From assembly GCF_014982725.1 (NCBI RefSeq), contig NZ_JADCJZ010000003.1, forward strand, positions 124,001-188,000: a stretch of 64,000 bases of DNA, read 5' to 3'. Positions within the stretch are counted from its first letter, which is position 1. Each line of letters opens with the position of its first letter. Positions 50,817 to 60,474 of this stretch are shown here, piece by piece. The DNA comes from Thermophilibacter gallinarum. GTDB lineage: Bacteria; Actinomycetota; Coriobacteriia; Coriobacteriales; Atopobiaceae. The notes under the pieces were generated by a model that searched no databases, had not been told where the DNA came from, and worked only from the letters and a program-made list of their open reading frames with translations. The translations under genes were made by a program, and so were the position numbers.

Positions 50817-51896
50817 CTAGGCGAAGCGGCGGTCGATCTCGGCGAAAAGCTCGTCAACGGCGTCGGCCTCGTCGACGGTGCGGATCTTCTCGCCCGAGGC
50901 GAAGAGGACGGCCTTGCCGCGACCGCCCGCGAGTCCGATGTCGGCGCCCTTGGCCTCGCCGGGGCCGTTCACCACGCAGCCCATGACCGCCACAGTGATG
51001 GGGGCGCGCACGGCGGCGAGTCGTCGCTCGACCTCGTTTGCGACGCCCATGAGGTCCCATTGGCACCGACCGCAGGTGGGGCAGCTCACGAGCTCGGGGC
51101 GCAGTCGGCGCAGGCCGACGGCGGAGAGCAGGTCCCAGGCGACGTTGACCTCCTCGACGGGGTCGGCCGTGAGGGAGAGGCGGATCGTGTCGCCGATGCC
51201 CTCCATGAGCAGCGCGCCGATGGCGGCGGCGTTCTTGACGGTGCCCTGGCGCAGGGTACCCGCCTCGGTCACGCCGATGTGGAGCGGCACGTCGGGCAGC
51301 TCGCGCGAGAGCGCTCGGTTCACCTCCACGGTCGTGGGGACGCTGTGCGCCTTCGCCGAGAGGACGATGTCGGCGAAGCCGCGCTCGCGGAAGTGCTCGA
51401 CGAACGAGGTAGCGGACCCGACGAGCTTCTCGACGTGCGTGAGGTCCTCGCGCTCGGCGAAGGCGGGGTCGAGCGAGCCGGCGTTCACGCCGATGCGAAT
51501 GGGGATGCCCGCCTCCCCCGCCGCGTCGATGACGGCGTCGACGCGCTCCCAGCTGCCGATGTTGCCGGGATTGACGCGCAGCGCGGACGCACCGCGGCGG
51601 CAGGCCTCGATCGCGAGGTTGTGGTCGAAGTGGATGTCGGCGACGACGGGCAGCGGCGAGCGCGCGCAGACCTCAGCGAAGCCGTCGAGCGCGGCGGCGC
51701 TTGGGATGGCCACGCGGATGATCTCGCAGCCGGCGTCGGCGAGGCGCCCGATCTGCGCGAGCGTGGCCTCGGCGTCGGCGGTGTCGGTCGTGCACATGGA
51801 CTGGACGGAGACGGGCGCGCCGCCGCCCACGGTCACGCCGCCGACGCTGACGGGGCGCGTCTGGTTGCGGGCGGCAGGCTTCTTCTCGGCACTCAT
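50817..51896 (-). CDS. ispG: IspG, 4-hydroxy-3-methylbut-2-en-1-yl diphosphate synthase
   Basis: It opens MEcPP to HMBPP, the substrate of IspH, using a [4Fe-4S] cluster. The 359-residue protein has VGGVTVGGGAPVSVQSM at the start, VADIHFDHNLAIEA, ALRVNPGNIGS and the cluster region CPTCGRC with the distal GPGEAKGADIGLAGG. It ends the cdsA-dxr-rseP-ispG run, nine bases after rseP. Confidence 0.96.
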   Translation of the reverse strand: MSAEKKPAARNQTRPVSVGGVTVGGGAPVSVQSMCTTDTADAEATLAQIGRLADAGCEIIRVAIPSAAALDGFAEVCARSPLPVVADIHFDHNLAIEACRRGASALRVNPGNIGSWERVDAVIDAAGEAGIPIRIGVNAGSLDPAFAEREDLTHVEKLVGSATSFVEHFRERGFADIVLSAKAHSVPTTVEVNRALSRELPDVPLHIGVTEAGTLRQGTVKNAAAIGALLMEGIGDTIRLSLTADPVEEVNVAWDLLSAVGLRRLRPELVSCPTCGRCQWDLMGVANEVERRLAAVRAPITVAVMGCVVNGPGEAKGADIGLAGGRGKAVLFASGEKIRTVDEADAVDELFAEIDRRFA

Positions 51897-51904
51897 GGCT
51901 CCTC

Positions 51905-53290
51905 CTATCCGACGAACAGCCGGAGAACGTCGTTTCTCAGGACGAACAGGAACACGAAGATCACGAAGGCAAGGCCGGCGAGGTTCAGTGCTGCCACCAC
52001 GCGCTGGGGAAGCGGCCTGCGGATGACGAGCTGGATCGTCTCGATCAAGATCTTGCCCCCGTCAAAGGGCGGGATGGGCAGGAGGTTCATGAAGCCGAGC
52101 GAGACCGAGATGGCGGCAACGACGACGGCAAGGTCGAAGGCGCCGGACGAGGCGGCCTCTCCCGTCATGACGGCTATCCCGACCACGGAGGATGACTGGT
52201 CGAGCACCTCCATGGTGTGGTTGGGGTTGATGAGCTGGGCGACGTAGCCCGCCACCATGCCGACGTAGTCGAGCGTCGTCGAGGCCGCCTCCCCGAGCGT
52301 GGGGTGATAGGTCTCGACGGTCGCGATCACACCGACGGCCTCAGCTGAGCCGTCGTCCGGAAGCTCGACGTCGACCGTGCGCGAGGCGCCGTCGCGCTCG
52401 TAGGTGAGGGTGAAGTCCTCCCCGGCCTCGATCAGCGGGCCGAGCGCCTCGACGATGTCCTCCCAGGTGTCGGTCGTCACGCCGTCGACGGCGGTGACGG
52501 CGTCGCCCGCCTCGAGCCCCGCCGCCGCCGCGGGCGAGCCCTCCTCGACGCCGCCGAGGACGTTGGTGTTGGAGACGTAGTCGATCCCCCTCGCCATGAG
52601 CGCGCAGGTGATGATCGCAAAGGCGAGCAGGATGTTAACCACGGGGCCGGCCGCGAGCATGGCGACGCGCTTGAGGTATCCGACGCCCTGATAGGTGTGC
52701 GACCGCTCGCGCGCGAGGAACTCCTCGGGCGTGAGGCCGGTCTCGCAAGGCTCTCCGGCCGCAGACGACCCCGCGGCGTCGAGGTCATGCCCGACGTCGT
52801 ACTCCGTGAGGAGGTTCGCGTCGCGCGCGACGCCCTCGTAGGAGGAGGGATAGGTCTTCTGGTCGGGCTTCTCGCCCTTCTCGGGGTCGTAGCAGGGCCT
52901 GATGCTCGCGCAGTCGGAGAGGGTCTCGAGAAGGTCGTACGCGCGGTCGATGTCGCAGCCGAGCTCGTCGGCGACCTCCTGGGCGGACACGCGACCCCGT
53001 CGCGTGACGAGGTCGAGCGCGGGTGCTAGCAGCTCGTCGGGCGTCCCCTCCATTCCGCAGATGCGGGTGTAGCCGCCGAGAAGGACGGGCGTGACGCCGA
53101 ACTCGGTGCCGACCTTGCGGCTCTTGAAGGAGAGCTTGAGTCGGCTCGGGAAGCCGAGGAAGAGCTCGGTGGCCCTCACGCGAAAGGCGCGCGCGGCCAG
53201 GTAGTGGCCCCCCTCGTGGACGAAGACGAGCAGGGAGAGGACGAAAACGCCCCAGAACACGGCCCATACGACGCCGAGGACACCACTCAC
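51905..53290 (-). CDS. rseP: RseP/RasP site-2 protease with a large insertion
   Basis: A 461-residue intramembrane zinc protease. HEGGH (residues 25-29) in the first helix and NLLPIPPFDGGKI near the end form the active site, and one PDZ domain (VEEGSPAAAAGLEAGDAV) lies in between. Between GGYTRICGM (72-80) and AGPVVN (214-219) about 120 residues are inserted where the family normally has some 35. It contains RGRVSAQEVADELGCDIDRA, which looks like a helix-turn-helix. The protein starts at a GTG overlapping the dxr stop (GTGA) and sits in the conserved dxr-rseP order. The insertion's role is unknown. Confidence 0.93.
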   Translation of the reverse strand: MSGVLGVVWAVFWGVFVLSLLVFVHEGGHYLAARAFRVRATELFLGFPSRLKLSFKSRKVGTEFGVTPVLLGGYTRICGMEGTPDELLAPALDLVTRRGRVSAQEVADELGCDIDRAYDLLETLSDCASIRPCYDPEKGEKPDQKTYPSSYEGVARDANLLTEYDVGHDLDAAGSSAAGEPCETGLTPEEFLARERSHTYQGVGYLKRVAMLAAGPVVNILLAFAIITCALMARGIDYVSNTNVLGGVEEGSPAAAAGLEAGDAVTAVDGVTTDTWEDIVEALGPLIEAGEDFTLTYERDGASRTVDVELPDDGSAEAVGVIATVETYHPTLGEAASTTLDYVGMVAGYVAQLINPNHTMEVLDQSSSVVGIAVMTGEAASSGAFDLAVVVAAISVSLGFMNLLPIPPFDGGKILIETIQLVIRRPLPQRVVAALNLAGLAFVIFVFLFVLRNDVLRLFVG

Positions 53291-54474
53291 CGGGCAACCT
53301 CCGAGAGAACGGCCGACGCCCGCTCTCTCGCGCGCGCGTCGACCTCGTCAAGCTGTCGGAGACTTTCTACCCGCTCGACGCTCGTCTCGTCCATGACGCG
53401 CGACACGATGCGCTCGATGTCAAGGAATCCGCACAGACCCTGGCGGAACCCGGCGTTGGCGACCTCGTTGGCGGCGTTCATGGCGCACGGGAGCGTGCCC
53501 CCGGCGCGACCGGCGGCATAGGCGAGCTCGAGGCAGCCGAACGTCGCGGTGTCCGGCGCCTCGAAGGTGAGGGGCTCGCATGCCCACCAGTCGACGCGGT
53601 CCGCGGAAGCCTCCCAGCGCCCGGGGCAGCTGAGCGCGTACTGGATGGGGGCTCGCATGTCCGATGCGCCGAGCTGCGCCTTCGTTGTCCCGTCGACGAA
53701 CTCGACCATGGAGTGGACCTTGCTCTGCCGATGGACGAGGACGCTCACATCGTCCATGGGGACGTCGAACAGGTGGTGCGCCTCGATCGCCTCGAGGCCC
53801 TTGTTCATGAGCGTGGCGCAGTCGATGGTGATCTTCGGGCCCATGGTCCAGGTGGGGTGCGCGAGCGCCTCCGCGGCGGTGACGCGGGCGAGCTCCTCAC
53901 GCGAGCGACCCCAGAACGGACCGCCGGAGCACGTGAGCCAGAGCCGTGCGACGTCCTCGTGGCGCTCCCCCACCAGGCACTGGAAGATGGCGCTGTGCTC
54001 AGAGTCTACCGGGACGAGGCGGCCTGGCCTGACGAGCGGCATGAGCAGGTCGCCGCCGCACACGATCGACTCCTTGTTGGCATAGGCGAGGGTCTTGCCG
54101 GAGCGCAGCGCCTCGTAGCCGGCGTGCATGCCGGCGAACCCCACGAGCGCGTTGACGACGACGTCGACCTCGGGGAGCGTGGCGAGCCCGACGACCGCCT
54201 CAGCCCCCACGCGCAGCTCGCAGCCCTCGGGGAGCCCGTCGAGGCAGGCGTCGGCGGCATGGTCCTCGCAGGAGACGACGACATGCGGCACGGAGAACTC
54301 CCGCGCGGCCGAGACGAGCGCTTCGGTCGAGGAGAACACCGAGAGGGCGACGACCTCGACGCGATCGCGATGGCGTCGACAGACGTCGAGGGTCTGGGTG
54401 CCGATCGATCCCGAGCAGCCGAGAACGGCGACGCGCAACGGGCGACGTCCCCCGTCAGAAGCAGAGCTCGTCAC
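53287..54474 (-). CDS. dxr: Dxr, 1-deoxy-D-xylulose 5-phosphate reductoisomerase
   Basis: The second MEP-pathway step, converting DXP to MEP with NADPH. A GTG at 54474 overlaps the cdsA stop (GTGA) and gives 395 residues; a longer open frame shadows cdsA. NADPH-binding VAVLGCSGSIGTQTLDV, the metal/substrate region ANKESIVCGGDLLM, VDSEHSAIFQC and SGGPFWGRSREEL are all present. It lies between cdsA and rseP in the usual Gram-positive order. Confidence 0.96.
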   Translation of the reverse strand: MTSSASDGGRRPLRVAVLGCSGSIGTQTLDVCRRHRDRVEVVALSVFSSTEALVSAAREFSVPHVVVSCEDHAADACLDGLPEGCELRVGAEAVVGLATLPEVDVVVNALVGFAGMHAGYEALRSGKTLAYANKESIVCGGDLLMPLVRPGRLVPVDSEHSAIFQCLVGERHEDVARLWLTCSGGPFWGRSREELARVTAAEALAHPTWTMGPKITIDCATLMNKGLEAIEAHHLFDVPMDDVSVLVHRQSKVHSMVEFVDGTTKAQLGASDMRAPIQYALSCPGRWEASADRVDWWACEPLTFEAPDTATFGCLELAYAAGRAGGTLPCAMNAANEVANAGFRQGLCGFLDIERIVSRVMDETSVERVESLRQLDEVDARARERASAVLSEVAR

Positions 54475-55427
54475 AGGATGCCTCCAAAGAGCAGCAGGAA
54501 CAGGGCCATGGTCCCACCGAAGAGCATGGAGTCGGAGCGGTCGAGGAGGCCGCCGTGCCCGGGCAGGACGTTGCCGGAGTCCTTGACGCCGACCCCTCGC
54601 TTGAGCCGCGACTCGAAGAGGTCGCCGATGACAGCGGCGATGCCGACGAGCAGGCCCATGACGACAGCCCACCCGAGCGAGATGGGCGCGAGGTCGAACA
54701 CGGAGATGAGGACCCATACGAGGACCGACCCCAGAAGGCCGCCCACGAAGCCCTCGACGCTCTTGCTGGGAGAGATGCGGGGCGCGAGCTTGTGTGAGCC
54801 GATGGCCGAGCCGACGAAGTAGGCGAACGCGTCGTTGGCCCATATCGAGAACATGATTCCGAGCGTCAGCACCGCGCCCGTGAAACCGACGTCATAGCGC
54901 CTGATGAGGATGATGCTCACGAAGGCGAACGAGGTGTATATGGGGCCGAGGGCGGTCACGGCGACGTCGGCGATGCTCGCGCGCGGCGTGAAGACGTACC
55001 AGCAGGCGCAGACCATGAGCAGCCCGAGCAAGAGCAGGGCGCAGGCGAGCAGGCCGTGCAGGTACGCGGCAACCGGGAAGAGCAGCGCCGCGGCGAGCCC
55101 GAGCGTCTCGTTGGGCATGCGGCCGCCCATGCGGCAGATCCTGAAGAACTCGGAGCAGCAGAGCCATGCCTCGGCGACGACAAGCACGGTGGTGGTGAGG
55201 GGCCCCGCGAAGATGCAGACGAGTGTGACGATGGCGTAGATCGCACCCGAGGTAGTCCTCGTCAGGAGCTTCTCGGTCGCACTGCGCGCCTTCTGCCCAC
55301 GGAGGCCGCCGGCGGCGCGGGCCTCCTCCTTCGAGGCGCGGCGACCCTCGAGAAGCTCGATCTGGCGATCGAGCCCCTCCCCGCCCTTCTCGACGTCGCG
55401 GCCCTCCCTGTCACGGCGCAGCCTCAC
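54471..55427 (-). CDS. cdsA: CdsA, phosphatidate cytidylyltransferase
   Basis: It makes CDP-diacylglycerol from phosphatidic acid and CTP, feeding the PgsA-type enzyme at 16587. The 318-residue protein starts at a GTG that overlaps the uppS stop. About 50 charged residues precede some seven helices; the signature SRLKRGVGVKDSGNVLPGHGG with LDRSDSM closes the active site, and ISPSKSVEGFVGG is upstream. The long charged N-terminus is unusual for the family. Confidence 0.94.
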   Translation of the reverse strand: MRLRRDREGRDVEKGGEGLDRQIELLEGRRASKEEARAAGGLRGQKARSATEKLLTRTTSGAIYAIVTLVCIFAGPLTTTVLVVAEAWLCCSEFFRICRMGGRMPNETLGLAAALLFPVAAYLHGLLACALLLLGLLMVCACWYVFTPRASIADVAVTALGPIYTSFAFVSIILIRRYDVGFTGAVLTLGIMFSIWANDAFAYFVGSAIGSHKLAPRISPSKSVEGFVGGLLGSVLVWVLISVFDLAPISLGWAVVMGLLVGIAAVIGDLFESRLKRGVGVKDSGNVLPGHGGLLDRSDSMLFGGTMALFLLLFGGIL

Positions 55428-56209
55428 CTGTTCGTCACTCCCCCGAACCGACGCGAACGGTGCTGGAAGGCACGCACGGCGCGCAGGTACTCCCAGCGGT
55501 CGAAGTCGGGCCAGAGCGTGTCGGTCACGTAGAACTCGGTGTAGGCGAGCTGCCAGAGCAGGTAGTTGGAGAGGCGGAGCTCTCCCGAGGTGCGAATGAG
55601 CAGGTCGGGATCAGGAAGCCCGGCTGTGTAGAGGTGACGCGAGACGTCGTCCTCGGTGATGGCGTCGGGGTCGAGCGCGCCGCCCGCCGCCTCTCGCGCG
55701 AGTGCGCGGGCGGCGCGCGCGATCTCGGCGCGCGAGCCATAGTTCACGGCGAGGGCGAACACCATGCCCGTGTGGTCGGCCGTCTCGTCCAGGCCGCGCT
55801 GGAACACCGTCCTGGTGCGCTCCGGGAGCGCCTCGAGGTCGCCGAGGAACCGCAGGCGCACGTTCTCCTGGTGGAAGAGCGGGAGCTCGTTCACGAGCGT
55901 CGTCGCGAAGAGGTGCATGAGGAGCTCGACCTCGCGCTGCGGTCGGTTCCAGTTCTCCGTCGAGAAGGCGTAGACGGAGAACACGTCGACGCCGAGGCGG
56001 ACGCTGGTCGTCACCGCCTCGCGCAGCGAGTCGACGCCGGCCACGTGCCCCTGGGAGCGGTCGAGGCCGCGCCTCGTCGCCCACCTTCCGTTGCCGTCCA
56101 TGATGATGGAGACGTGGCGCGGGATGCGGTCGAGGTCGAGGTCGTCGAGGGACAGGTCCTCGGGCGCGTCGGCGTAGTATGCCCTGAGCTTTTCTTCGTC
56201 TCGGAGCAC
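55424..56209 (-). CDS. uppS: UppS, undecaprenyl diphosphate synthase
   Basis: It chains IPP onto FPP to make the C55 lipid carrier for cell-wall synthesis, so it is the main consumer of the MEP genes here. The 261-residue protein has HVSIIMDGNGRWATRRG with the catalytic Asp, GHVAGVDSLRE, YAFSTENWNRP, and the C-terminal DLLIRTSGELRLSNYLLWQ and YTEFYVTDTLWPDF. The GTG start shares a base with the frr stop. Confidence 0.96.
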   Translation of the reverse strand: MLRDEEKLRAYYADAPEDLSLDDLDLDRIPRHVSIIMDGNGRWATRRGLDRSQGHVAGVDSLREAVTTSVRLGVDVFSVYAFSTENWNRPQREVELLMHLFATTLVNELPLFHQENVRLRFLGDLEALPERTRTVFQRGLDETADHTGMVFALAVNYGSRAEIARAARALAREAAGGALDPDAITEDDVSRHLYTAGLPDPDLLIRTSGELRLSNYLLWQLAYTEFYVTDTLWPDFDRWEYLRAVRAFQHRSRRFGGVTNR

Positions 56210-56754
56210 TAGATCTCCATGACCTCGGCGCTCTTGGTCTTGAGCAGCTCCTCGATCTTGGCTACGTAGGAGTCGGTGATCTTCTGGACGGCCTTCTTCT
56301 CGCGCGACTGCTCGTCGTCGGAGAGCTCCTCGTCGCGCTCGATCTTGCCGTTGACGTCACGACGGACGTTGCGGACGGCGACGCGCGCCTCCTCGGCGAG
56401 CTCCTTGCACTCCTTGACGAGCTCCTTGCGGCGCTCCTCGGTCGGCTTGGGGAACGGCAGGCGGATCGAGGTTCCGTCGTTGGAGGGGGTGATGCCGAGG
56501 TCCGAGCTCTCGATGGCCTTCTCGATGGCGCGCAGGGCGCTCTTGTCCCAGGGCTCGACGACGAGCATGGAGGCCTCGGGGACCTTGATGCCGGCGAGCT
56601 GGGTGATCGGGGTCGGCTGGCCGTAGTAGTCGACCATGATCGGAGCGAGGATCTGGGCGTTCGCGCGGCCCGTGCGGACGCGCGCGAAGTTGGCCTTGAG
56701 CGTGTCGAGGCACTTCCCCATGTTCTTCTCGGCCTTGTCGGTGTACTGGCTCAT
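56209..56754 (-). CDS. frr: Frr, ribosome recycling factor
   Basis: With EF-G it splits the post-termination ribosome. The 181-residue tRNA-shaped protein shows KAEKNMGKCLDTLKANFARVRTGRANAQIL, IKVPEASMLVVEPWDKSAL and the helical LPFPKPTEERRKELVKECK and VRNVRRDVNGKIERDEELSDDE. It is in the conserved pyrH-frr-uppS order, two bases after the pyrH stop. Confidence 0.97.
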   Translation of the reverse strand: MSQYTDKAEKNMGKCLDTLKANFARVRTGRANAQILAPIMVDYYGQPTPITQLAGIKVPEASMLVVEPWDKSALRAIEKAIESSDLGITPSNDGTSIRLPFPKPTEERRKELVKECKELAEEARVAVRNVRRDVNGKIERDEELSDDEQSREKKAVQKITDSYVAKIEELLKTKSAEVMEI

Positions 56755-56756
56755 GT

Positions 56757-57479
56757 CTAGTCCTCCTCGACGACGGTCGTGCCAACGTTCTCGCCGCTGA
56801 CGGCGCTCAGGAACACGCCGGGCTGCTTGATGTCAAAGACCATGATGGGCATGTGGTTGTCATGGCAGAGCGCCGTGGCGGTGGCGTCCATGACCTTGAG
56901 GTCGCGGTTGAGGACCTCTCGGTAGGTGACGGTGTCGTAGCGGCGCGCATCGGGGTTGGTGCGCGGGTCGCTGTCGTAGATGCCGTCGACGTTGGTCGCC
57001 TTCATGAGCACCTCGGCGCCGATCTCGCAGGCGCGCAGCGCGGCTGCCGTATCGGTGGTGAAGTAGGGGTTGCCGGTGCCGGCGGCGTAGATGGTGATGC
57101 GTCCCTTCTCCAGGTGGCGGATGGCGCGGCGACGGATGTAGGGCTCTGCGATCTGGCGCATCTCGATGGCGCTCATCACGCGACAGTCCATGCCGTTGCG
57201 CTCGAAGCAGTCCTGGAGGGAGAGGGAGTTGATGACCGTCGCGAGCATGCCCATGTTGTCGCCCTGGGCGCGGTCCATGCCGGCCGCGGCTCCCTGGATG
57301 CCGCGGAAGATGTTGCCGCCGCCCACGACGATGGCGACCTGCACGCCGAGGTCGCAGACGGGCTTGATCTCCTCGGCGAGCCGCTGCGGGACCGCAGGGT
57401 CGATGCCGTAGGCCTGCTCCCCCATCAGAGCCTCGCCGGAGAGCTTAAGGAGCACGCGTCGATACTTGATGTCAGACAA
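56757..57479 (-). CDS. pyrH: PyrH, UMP kinase
   Basis: It phosphorylates UMP and is allosterically controlled by GTP and UTP. I use the TTG at 57479 (240 aa), six bases after GTGAGG; no ATG or GTG fits the family N-terminus. [61 protein letters not shown] and [14 protein letters not shown] are all standard. A 163-bp gap with a hairpin separates it from tsf. Confidence 0.94.
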   Translation of the reverse strand: MSDIKYRRVLLKLSGEALMGEQAYGIDPAVPQRLAEEIKPVCDLGVQVAIVVGGGNIFRGIQGAAAGMDRAQGDNMGMLATVINSLSLQDCFERNGMDCRVMSAIEMRQIAEPYIRRRAIRHLEKGRITIYAAGTGNPYFTTDTAAALRACEIGAEVLMKATNVDGIYDSDPRTNPDARRYDTVTYREVLNRDLKVMDATATALCHDNHMPIMVFDIKQPGVFLSAVSGENVGTTVVEED

Positions 57480-57592
57480 GCCGGCCTCACTTTCCTCATG
57501 CCCGCGCACGGGCGGCACTGTTCACGTGATTCTAGCAGAGGGAGAGCCGCCACCCGGATCGTTCCGTCGAGCGCCCCTCGTTATCACACGAA

Positions 57593-57620
57593 CGGGGCCG
57601 ACGATCCCTCGCCGGCCCCG
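57593..57620. repeat. Hairpin element, family 2 copy 2
   Basis: CGGGGCCG (57593-57600) pairs with CGGCCCCG (57613-57620), extended by CACAC/GTGTG across a four-base bulge. The loop carries CGATCCCTCGCC, the 12-mer shared with the element at 21411-21466. It lies 22 bp beyond the tsf stop and has no T-run, so it may mark the end of the rpsB-tsf transcript. Confidence 0.7.
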
Positions 57621-57642
57621 TGTGCGGTGCTGATGCTCGATG

Positions 57643-58518
57643 CTACTCGGCGTCGCCGAAGGTGTAGCGGACGAAGCTCATGACCTCGATCGTGTCGTCG
57701 ACGTCCTTGGAGACGTTCTTGGCGAGCTGGCCGATCGTGACGGAGCCGTCCTTGACGAACTCCTGCTCGGTGAGGACGCTCTCCTTGAAGTACTTCTCGA
57801 GACGACCCTGGGCCATCTTCTCCTGGATGGCCTCGGGCTTGCCGGACTCGGCGGCCTGGGCCTTGTAGATGGCGAGCTCGTGCTCGATCACGTCGGCGGG
57901 GACGTCGTCGCGACGGGCGGAGACGGGGGCGGCAGCGGCGACCTGCATCGCGACGTCGTGCGCGAAGGTCTTGAACTGCTCGTTGGCGGCCGTCTCGGCC
58001 TTGCCGAGCTTGAAGGTGACGATGTCGGCGAGCTTGCCGCCCAGGTGGACGTAGCTGCCGAGGGCGCCGTCCTCGGCGCAGACGCGCTGGAAGCGGGCGA
58101 CCTTCATGTTCTCGCCGATGACGTGGATCATCTCGGTGAGCTCGGCGTCGACGGTGGACTCGCCCATGGCGCACGCCTTGAGGGCGTCGACGTCGGCCGG
58201 GTCGTTCTCGGCGACGATCTTGGCGAGGTCGAGCGCGAAGCCGGTGAACTTGGGGTTGGTGCCGACGAAGTCGGTCTCGCAGGTGAGCTCGAGAAGGGCG
58301 CCCGTCTTGCCGTCCTCGGAGACGTAGGCGGCGATGGTGCCCTCGTTGGTGTCGCGGCCGGCGCGCTTGACGGCCTTGGCGATGCCCATCGTGCGGAGGA
58401 TGTCGACGGCCTTGTCGATGTCGCCGTCAGCCTCGACGAGGGCCTTCTTGCACTCCATCATCGGGGAGTCGGTCATCTCGCGGAGCTGCTTGACGAGGGC
58501 GGCGGTAACCTGAGCCAT
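57643..58518 (-). CDS. tsf: Tsf, elongation factor Ts
   Basis: It recycles EF-Tu from GDP to GTP. The 291-residue protein has a UBA-like N-terminus (VTAALVKQLREMTDSPMMECKKALVEADGDIDKAVDILR), the TDFVGTN core with CETDFV, and a late LAKNVSKDVDDTIEVMSFVRYTFG end. It follows rpsB by 34 bp, the conserved order. Confidence 0.97.
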   Translation of the reverse strand: MAQVTAALVKQLREMTDSPMMECKKALVEADGDIDKAVDILRTMGIAKAVKRAGRDTNEGTIAAYVSEDGKTGALLELTCETDFVGTNPKFTGFALDLAKIVAENDPADVDALKACAMGESTVDAELTEMIHVIGENMKVARFQRVCAEDGALGSYVHLGGKLADIVTFKLGKAETAANEQFKTFAHDVAMQVAAAAPVSARRDDVPADVIEHELAIYKAQAAESGKPEAIQEKMAQGRLEKYFKESVLTEQEFVKDGSVTIGQLAKNVSKDVDDTIEVMSFVRYTFGDAE

Positions 58519-58552
58519 GGATATCTCCTCTTCCTGGAAGCTAACGTGCGGT

Positions 58553-59317
58553 CTACTCGGCAGCCGGGGCCTCGACGGCCTCGGTCTCGGCGGCGGGCTC
58601 GGCGGTGCCGGCCATCTCCTCGGCGCTGATCTGCTCCTTGCCGGAGCCGGCGAGGACCGCGTCGGCGGCGAGCTCGCACATCAGCGAGACGGAGCGGATG
58701 GCGTCGTCGTTGGCGGGGATGCCGTAGTCGACGACGTCGGGGTCGGAGTTGGTGTCGAGCAGGCCGACGACGGGGATGTGGAGGCGGTTGGCCTCGCGGA
58801 TGGCGATCTCCTCGCGCTTGGTGTCGACGACGAAGATGGCGGCGGGCAGCGAGGTCATCGTGCGGGCGCCACCGAGGTTGGTCTGGAGCTTGGCGAGCTC
58901 CTTGGTGAGAACGGCCTGCTCCTTCTTGCCGCGCAGGGACATGCTGCCGTCCTCGACCATGCCCTCGAGCTCCTCCATGCGCTGGATGCGCGAGCGGATG
59001 GTGGTGAAGTTGGTCAGCATGCCGCCGAGCCAACGCTGGTTGATGAAGGGCATGCCGGCACGCTCGGCCTGGACGGCGACGGGCTCCTGGGCCTGCTTCT
59101 TGGTGCCGACGAACAGGATGGTGCCGCCCTTGGCGGCCGTCTCCTTGAGGAAGGTGTAAGCACGGTCGGCGCCGAGCATGGTCTGCTTGAGGTCGAGGAT
59201 GTAGATGCCGTTGCGCTCACCGAAGATGTAGGGCTTCATCTTGGGGTTCCAGCGGCGGGTCTGGTGACCGTAGTGGCAGCCGGCATCGAGCAGGGTCTGG
59301 ATGGTGATCTTAGCCAT
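58553..59317 (-). CDS. rpsB: RpsB, 30S ribosomal protein S2 (uS2)
   Basis: The ATG at 59317 gives 254 residues; the upstream open stretch is leader. [53 protein letters not shown] and [24 protein letters not shown] are the uS2 signatures. The C-terminus has a Glu/Ala-rich tail of 25 residues ([16 protein letters not shown]). A leader of about 150 nt with several short GC hairpins precedes it and may mediate S2 feedback, which I infer from location only. Confidence 0.97.
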   Translation of the reverse strand: MAKITIQTLLDAGCHYGHQTRRWNPKMKPYIFGERNGIYILDLKQTMLGADRAYTFLKETAAKGGTILFVGTKKQAQEPVAVQAERAGMPFINQRWLGGMLTNFTTIRSRIQRMEELEGMVEDGSMSLRGKKEQAVLTKELAKLQTNLGGARTMTSLPAAIFVVDTKREEIAIREANRLHIPVVGLLDTNSDPDVVDYGIPANDDAIRSVSLMCELAADAVLAGSGKEQISAEEMAGTAEPAAETEAVEAPAAE

Positions 59318-59475
59318 GTGTAACCTCCTGTGGTTGGTCCTCCGCGTGAGGTCATCCCCTGGGACGCCACCCCGGGCCTGGCTAGAAGCCCGCGGCACCA
59401 CGGCGCTCGGGTAGTCACGCGTGTGTCGTGTGCGCCGCGTCAGCGGCGCGCCGTGCCTTTGCACAGCGATTTGCA

Positions 59476-59504
59476 AGTATAGCCGCTCGTCACGCCCCTG
59501 TCGA
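59476..59504 (-). promoter_or_regulatory. Promoter of the rpsB-tsf operon
   Basis: On the minus strand TCGACA (59499-59504), 17 bp and TATACT (59476-59481) lie about 160 bp above the rpsB ATG. The long leader between is GC-rich and can fold. Confidence 0.75.
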
Positions 59505-59523
59505 GGGTTCACATCCTCACCAC

Positions 59524-60474
59524 TCACGCGGAGCCGTGCGACGAGGCGCGGGGGTGCGCCCTGCGGGCGGCCTCGCGGAGGCGATCGACGGAAAGGTGCG
59601 TGTAGACCTGCGTCGTGGAGAGGCTCTCGTGGCCGAGAAGCTCCTGGACGCTGCGCAGGTCGGCTCCGCCCGAGAGGAGCTCGGTGGCGAAGGTGTGGCG
59701 CATGGCGTGCGGCGTCAGGCCGGGCTCCAGACCCGCCTCCGCGACGTGCCTCTCGAACCGGGTCCTGAGGGCATCGGCGGACATGGGGTTCCCGCGCGTC
59801 GAGACGAAGAGGGCGTCGGTCGTGTGCCCGGGACGCAGGAGGGCGCCCCTACCGTGGTCGACATAGGCACGAAGACTCTCGAGCGCACGGTCGTAGAGGG
59901 GGACGATTCGTTCCTTCGAGCCCTTGCCGAAGAGCGTCACCTGCCGCTGCGCGAAGTCGACGTCGCCGAGGCGCAGCCCGGCGGCCTCGGAGATTCGGGC
60001 GCCGCTCGCGTAGAGGAGCTCGAGGAAGGCGCGGTCACGGAGGTCGACGGGCTCAGGCCCGGAGCAGGTGGAGAGGAGCCTCGACGCCTCCTCGTCGCTC
60101 ATCGTGTGCGGCAGCGTCTGGGAGAGCTTGGGGCTGGAGACGGCGGCGACGGCGGCCGAGGGGCACCTCCCCTCGCGAAGCATCCAGCGATAGAGCCCCC
60201 TCAGGGCAGAGAGGCGCCTCGACACCGTGGTAGCGGCGTAGCCTGCACGGGACAGCTCCGTCAGATAGCGACGGAGCTCTCGATGCGTGATGGAGAGGGG
60301 CGCGACCCCCTCGCGCCGCGCCCAGCCAGAGAACGAGGCGAGGTCGTGACGGTAGCCCCTCACGGTGTTGTCAGAGAGCCTCCTGACATCGGCCAGCCTG
60401 GCGCACCAGGCGTCGATCGCCTCGTCGAGGGCGTCCTGCTCGCGGGCGCGCGAGCGCGCCTCGGGCGTCAGCAC
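59524..60474 (-). CDS. XerC/XerD-type tyrosine recombinase
   Basis: A 316-residue recombinase most likely resolving chromosome dimers at dif. An N-terminal SAM-like core-binding domain (residues 1-110) precedes a catalytic domain with Arg in [13 protein letters not shown], Lys in [42 protein letters not shown] and the Tyr nucleophile in VYTHLS. Its place after trmFO and before rpsB matches codV/xerC of Bacillus. XerC versus XerD cannot be told here, and actinobacteria-like genomes may use one pair with another locus. Confidence 0.93.
   Translation of the reverse strand: MLTPEARSRAREQDALDEAIDAWCARLADVRRLSDNTVRGYRHDLASFSGWARREGVAPLSITHRELRRYLTELSRAGYAATTVSRRLSALRGLYRWMLREGRCPSAAVAAVSSPKLSQTLPHTMSDEEASRLLSTCSGPEPVDLRDRAFLELLYASGARISEAAGLRLGDVDFAQRQVTLFGKGSKERIVPLYDRALESLRAYVDHGRGALLRPGHTTDALFVSTRGNPMSADALRTRFERHVAEAGLEPGLTPHAMRHTFATELLSGGADLRSVQELLGHESLSTTQVYTHLSVDRLREAARRAHPRASSHGSA

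Noticed and set aside
59318-59475. rpsB leader as a named RNA element
   Set aside because: Several GC hairpins can be drawn, but I cannot match them to a known S2 leader motif, so only the promoter is annotated.
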